Positions 4,935-8,095 of a stretch of DNA of 8,095 bases are shown here, piece after piece (positions within the stretch are counted from its first letter, which is position 1; every line of letters starts with the position of its first letter). A program made the position numbers and the translations under genes. This DNA is from Spirochaetota bacterium (GTDB lineage: Bacteria > Spirochaetota > Spirochaetia > SZUA-6). The stretch covers positions 1 through 8,095 of the forward strand of contig QNBI01000070.1 in NCBI GenBank assembly GCA_003641675.1, given 5' to 3'. The notes under the pieces are model-generated. The model made no database searches. It saw only the letters and a program-made list of their open reading frames with translations, and was not told where the DNA came from.

Positions 4935-7900
4935 TGAAACTTGAACAAGGTTCTATTGTCCAAAGTTCAAAATGGCCAGAACCCATAGAAGTTAAATCGG
5001 TTGAACAATTAGGAAACCATATCCATATAATAGGCGTTACAGTTAATTCCGAACGTTATTTTGACCAGATTATTTCAGAAGAAGATCTTGAAAATATTAG
5101 AATCCAGCGGGTAATCACGGATTTCAGAGAAGATCCGGAAAAGGTATTTCTCTCGCTGGAAACGATGCGTTACAGATATGCCTCCATGTATGACCCCCTA
5201 TTAGCTATGAATACTTCCAAGGTAGATCCATTGCCGCACCAGATAGAAGCTGTGTACGGTTATGTTCTTAAAAAACCAAGGATCAGGTTCCTTATTGCAG
5301 ATGACCCCGGTGCAGGTAAAACCATTATGGCGGGGTTAATAATAAAGGAGCTCAAAATAAGGCACCTTGTAAAACGAATTCTAATTGTTGTTCCCGGACA
5401 TTTAAAAGACCAGTGGAAACGTGAACTTAAAGAGAGGTTCGAAGAGATATTTATTCCTATAGGAAGAGATTACATAAATGCTCTTTACGGTCAAAATATC
5501 TGGCTTAGAGAGAAGCAAATTATCACTTCCATAGATTTTGCAAAACAGATTGATGTATTGCAATCTATAGCTGCTGCGCATTTTGATCTTATAATTGTAG
5601 ATGAAGCTCATAAGATGAGTGCATACCGTTACTCTAATAAAGTATCAAAAACCGGCCGCTACCGTTTGGGTGAGATATTATCAAAAGTTTCAGAGCACCT
5701 GCTTTTTCTAACGGCAACTCCTCACAAGGGAGACCCTGAAAATTTCAGACTGTTTCTCGATTTGCTTGAACCAGGTTTTTTTGCGACAAATGAAATGGTT
5801 GAAGAATCCATTAAAAATAATGAAAACCCACTCTTTATAAGAAGGGTTAAGGAAGACCTTAAAGATTTCGAAGGGAAACCCCTCTTTCTTCCGCGTTATG
5901 TAAAAACTGTAGCTTTTAAATTGGGATCAAGTTCACCAAAGGAAGTAGAACTCTACAATGAACTCTCAGAATATGTTGTAACTCAATACAACAGGGCGCT
6001 TGCCAAGGATAAAAAGAGGAATATAGCTTTTGCAATTGTTATTCTGCAAAGGAGATTTGCATCCAGCACATATGCTTTGTTAAGGTCTCTGGAGAGAAGA
6101 AAAAAGAAGCTTGAGGAATATTTACAAAACGCAGAAAAGTATTCGGCAAGCCAAAAAGGGATTGTTGATAAGGTTCCCGAAGGTGCTTTGGATTTTGAAA
6201 CCTTTGAAACAATAGAAGACTTGGATGAGGAGCAGAGGTGGAGAGAAGAGGAAATATGGGAAACTCTAAGTGTTGCTGAAAACAGAGAGGAATTAAAAAG
6301 AGAGATAGAAACGATAGACTCACTTATAGAAAAGGCAAGAGATATCATTCAGAATGAAGAGGAGGTAAAATTAAAGGCTCTTAAGGGTTCGCTCTCCGAA
6401 TTATCTGCAAAGTTCGATAAGCCATCTGATAAAAAGGTGCTTGTATTTACGGAATCCAGAGATACTCTTGAGTATCTGGAAAAGAAAATACGGAGCTGGG
6501 GCTACAGTACAAATACCATTCATGGCGGAATGAAATTGGAAGACAGAATAAATGCAGAGTCTGTATTCAGAAACGAGACCGACGTACTGATTGCAACAGA
6601 GGCAGCGGGAGAGGGTATAAACCTTCAATTCTGTCACTTAATGATAAACTACGATATCCCATGGAATCCGAATCGACTTGAACAGAGAATGGGTAGAATC
6701 CATAGGTACGGCCAACAAAAGGAGGTCTTTATATTTAACCTTGTTGCGAGTGATACACGCGAAGGTCGGGTTTTGAATAAACTATTTGAAAAACTGGAAG
6801 AGATAAGAAAAGCAATGGGTACAGATAAGGTTTTTGATGTCTTAAGCGAAGTTTTTTATAATAAGAATTTGTCCCAATTAATGATAGAAGCAGCGGCAAG
6901 TGCAAGAGACATAAATGAAATATTAAAGGATATCGATATTAATGTTGATAAACCTTATATAAAGAAAGTAAAGGATAATCTCGGTGAAAGTTTAGCCACA
7001 CGATATATTGATTATACAAGAATAAAGGAAATGCAGCAGATTGCCAGAGAGCACAGGTTGATCCCCGAATATACAGAGAAGTTTTTTGAAAAGGCATTTG
7101 TAAAAGTTAATGGGAGAATGCGAAGGAGAAAGGATGGGTTTATAGCAATCGAATCGATCCCTCATGATATCCGTTTTATAGCAGACAGTGACAATTTTAA
7201 AAAGATGTTTGGAGACTTACTGCGAAAATACCCAAAGGCAACCTTTGATAAGGATATCGCCTTTAAAAATCCGGATTCAGAGTTTATTTCCTTCGGACAC
7301 CCGTTATTTGAAGCTATGCTTGGGTTTGTAGAAAAGAATTATTCCGGTTCACTTGTACGTGGAACTATATTCATGGACCCGGATGGAAGATTAAATGGTT
7401 ATTTGATATTCTACGAGGGTGAAATTGATGACGGAACGGGTTCTGTTGCCGGTAAAAGGTTGTTCAGCTTCTATGTGGACGGAGAAAATATTACTCCGGT
7501 TGATCCTTCCATTATATGGGACTTGGTTGCTACAAAAGATAATCATATTGGAACAGTAGATATAGAAAACCTTAAAAGTAGAACATCACAAAGGGTGGTT
7601 GAGGTTTTAGAAGATTACAAAAATGAGTTATTAAGGGAAAGGCTTCGCGAAGCGGGAATTAAAGAAAAGTATGGCTGTGAATCGCTTAAGCATCTCATTG
7701 TAAAGCTCGATGGTGATTTAATATATCTTAATGGAAGGAAGGATAGGGGTGAAAATGTGGATCTTGCCATCAGGAATAAGGAGGAGAGAAAAGCAAAATA
7801 CGAAAACGCATTGGTAGAATTGAAAGATTTAATAGAGAAAGAAAAAACATTAACCATGGCAATGCCAAGATTTATAGGTATCATCAGGGTTATACCAAAG

Positions 7901-8095
7901 AAAACAGGGCAAATGGGGACAGATGTAGAATTAGAAAAAATTGGAATGAGCATTGCTATGGCGTATGAAAGAAACCATAACAGAGTACCGGAAGATGTAT
8001 CGGAAAGCAATTTGGGTTTTGATATTCGCTCAAAAGACCCAAAAACTGATACTATAAGATATATAGAGGTAAAAACAAAAGCCACCAGCGGTGAA
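4934..8095 (+). CDS. SNF2-family helicase with C-terminal DUF3883 nuclease-like domain, 3' end beyond the window
   Basis: The frame is open from ATG 4934 to the window edge (1054 codons). AAGGAG at 4919-4924, inside the preceding gene, is 9 bases from the ATG, which overlaps that gene's TAA. A beta-rich N-terminal region (about 1-95) precedes the first SNF2 lobe: Walker A GAGKT at 126-130 within ADDPGAGKT, VVPGHLKDQW as motif Ia, DEAH at 223-226 and TATPH at 260-264. A charged, helical, probably coiled-coil insertion fills about 390-495. The second lobe runs about 500-610, with ATEAAGEGINLQ (554-565) and QRMGRIHRYGQ (584-594). A long middle region of about 350 residues is unassigned. From about 1000 a DUF3883 domain begins (AMAYERNHNRVPEDVS), with D1030 and E1045-V-K1047 in the PD-(D/E)xK arrangement; the window cuts it just after this motif. 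ATP-dependent DNA translocation is expected, and nuclease activity is possible. The ADDPGAGKTIMAG and VDEAHKMSA signatures are typical of defence-associated helicases such as DISARM DrmD and those beside DUF1156 methyltransferases. The exact subfamily is not certain. Confidence 0.95.
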   Translation, partial: MKLEQGSIVQSSKWPEPIEVKSVEQLGNHIHIIGVTVNSERYFDQIISEEDLENIRIQRVITDFREDPEKVFLSLETMRYRYASMYDPLLAMNTSKVDPLPHQIEAVYGYVLKKPRIRFLIADDPGAGKTIMAGLIIKELKIRHLVKRILIVVPGHLKDQWKRELKERFEEIFIPIGRDYINALYGQNIWLREKQIITSIDFAKQIDVLQSIAAAHFDLIIVDEAHKMSAYRYSNKVSKTGRYRLGEILSKVSEHLLFLTATPHKGDPENFRLFLDLLEPGFFATNEMVEESIKNNENPLFIRRVKEDLKDFEGKPLFLPRYVKTVAFKLGSSSPKEVELYNELSEYVVTQYNRALAKDKKRNIAFAIVILQRRFASSTYALLRSLERRKKKLEEYLQNAEKYSASQKGIVDKVPEGALDFETFETIEDLDEEQRWREEEIWETLSVAENREELKREIETIDSLIEKARDIIQNEEEVKLKALKGSLSELSAKFDKPSDKKVLVFTESRDTLEYLEKKIRSWGYSTNTIHGGMKLEDRINAESVFRNETDVLIATEAAGEGINLQFCHLMINYDIPWNPNRLEQRMGRIHRYGQQKEVFIFNLVASDTREGRVLNKLFEKLEEIRKAMGTDKVFDVLSEVFYNKNLSQLMIEAAASARDINEILKDIDINVDKPYIKKVKDNLGESLATRYIDYTRIKEMQQIAREHRLIPEYTEKFFEKAFVKVNGRMRRRKDGFIAIESIPHDIRFIADSDNFKKMFGDLLRKYPKATFDKDIAFKNPDSEFISFGHPLFEAMLGFVEKNYSGSLVRGTIFMDPDGRLNGYLIFYEGEIDDGTGSVAGKRLFSFYVDGENITPVDPSIIWDLVATKDNHIGTVDIENLKSRTSQRVVEVLEDYKNELLRERLREAGIKEKYGCESLKHLIVKLDGDLIYLNGRKDRGENVDLAIRNKEERKAKYENALVELKDLIEKEKTLTMAMPRFIGIIRVIPKKTGQMGTDVELEKIGMSIAMAYERNHNRVPEDVSESNLGFDIRSKDPKTDTIRYIEVKTKATSGE

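Noticed and set aside
5983..6348. Minus-strand open frames inside the helicase (also 6039-6323, 6401-6637, 5402-5611 and 7615-8085)
   Set aside because: They are Ser/Phe/Leu-rich mirrors of the charged helicase coding strand.
1..8095. CRISPR array, tRNA, rRNA or insertion-sequence ends
   Set aside because: No spaced identical repeats of CRISPR length, no cloverleaf or rRNA-like sequence, and no transposase or terminal inverted repeats were seen.

Overview
The window is AT-rich and codes densely on both strands. It carries two lipoproteins with lipobox cysteines, a Cache-domain membrane receptor, a relic of a two-domain sugar/nucleoside ABC-transporter ATPase and a candidate sigma-54 promoter. 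Together these suggest a diderm bacterium. A spirochaete-like origin is plausible, but this is inference only: no rRNA or other phylogenetic marker is present.

Left part (1-3651, all genes on the minus strand). In transcription order, from high to low coordinate, there are: a lipoprotein with two internal repeats (2884-3651) followed by a good intrinsic terminator; a decayed ABC-transporter ATPase gene (2044-2730) with a premature stop, eroded catalytic motifs and no second half; a cluster of five AGGACAG repeats next to a consensus -35 box; a CrtC/AttH-type lipocalin-like lipoprotein (895-2022); and the 5' part of a dCache receptor (803 down to the window edge). The dCache gene has no stop inside the window. 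This side looks like a sensing/envelope region in which a transporter locus has been lost.

Centre (3652-4166). This gene-free divergent control region holds a TGGCAC-N5-ATGCT sigma-54-like promoter for the lipoprotein, a TGTAAC-N4-GTTACA palindrome with flanking half-sites about 160 bp upstream of that start point, and a sigma-70-like promoter facing right.

Right part (4167-8095, plus strand). This is a tightly coupled two-gene unit whose reading frames overlap by one base (TAATG). The first protein (255 aa) joins a YwbE (DUF2196) domain to a domain closely resembling the C-terminal phospholipase D-fold domain of eukaryotic MITD1 (MIT_C). The second is a SNF2-family helicase of more than 1054 residues, ending in a DUF3883 PD-(D/E)xK-type nuclease domain that is cut by the window edge. 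Helicases of this type belong to multi-gene anti-phage and restriction systems of the DISARM or DUF1156/DUF499 kind. The unit is therefore most simply read as the start of a defence operon continuing to the right, with the YwbE-MIT_C protein as an unusual, possibly undescribed component. No methyltransferase or other defence gene is visible in the window, so this remains inference.
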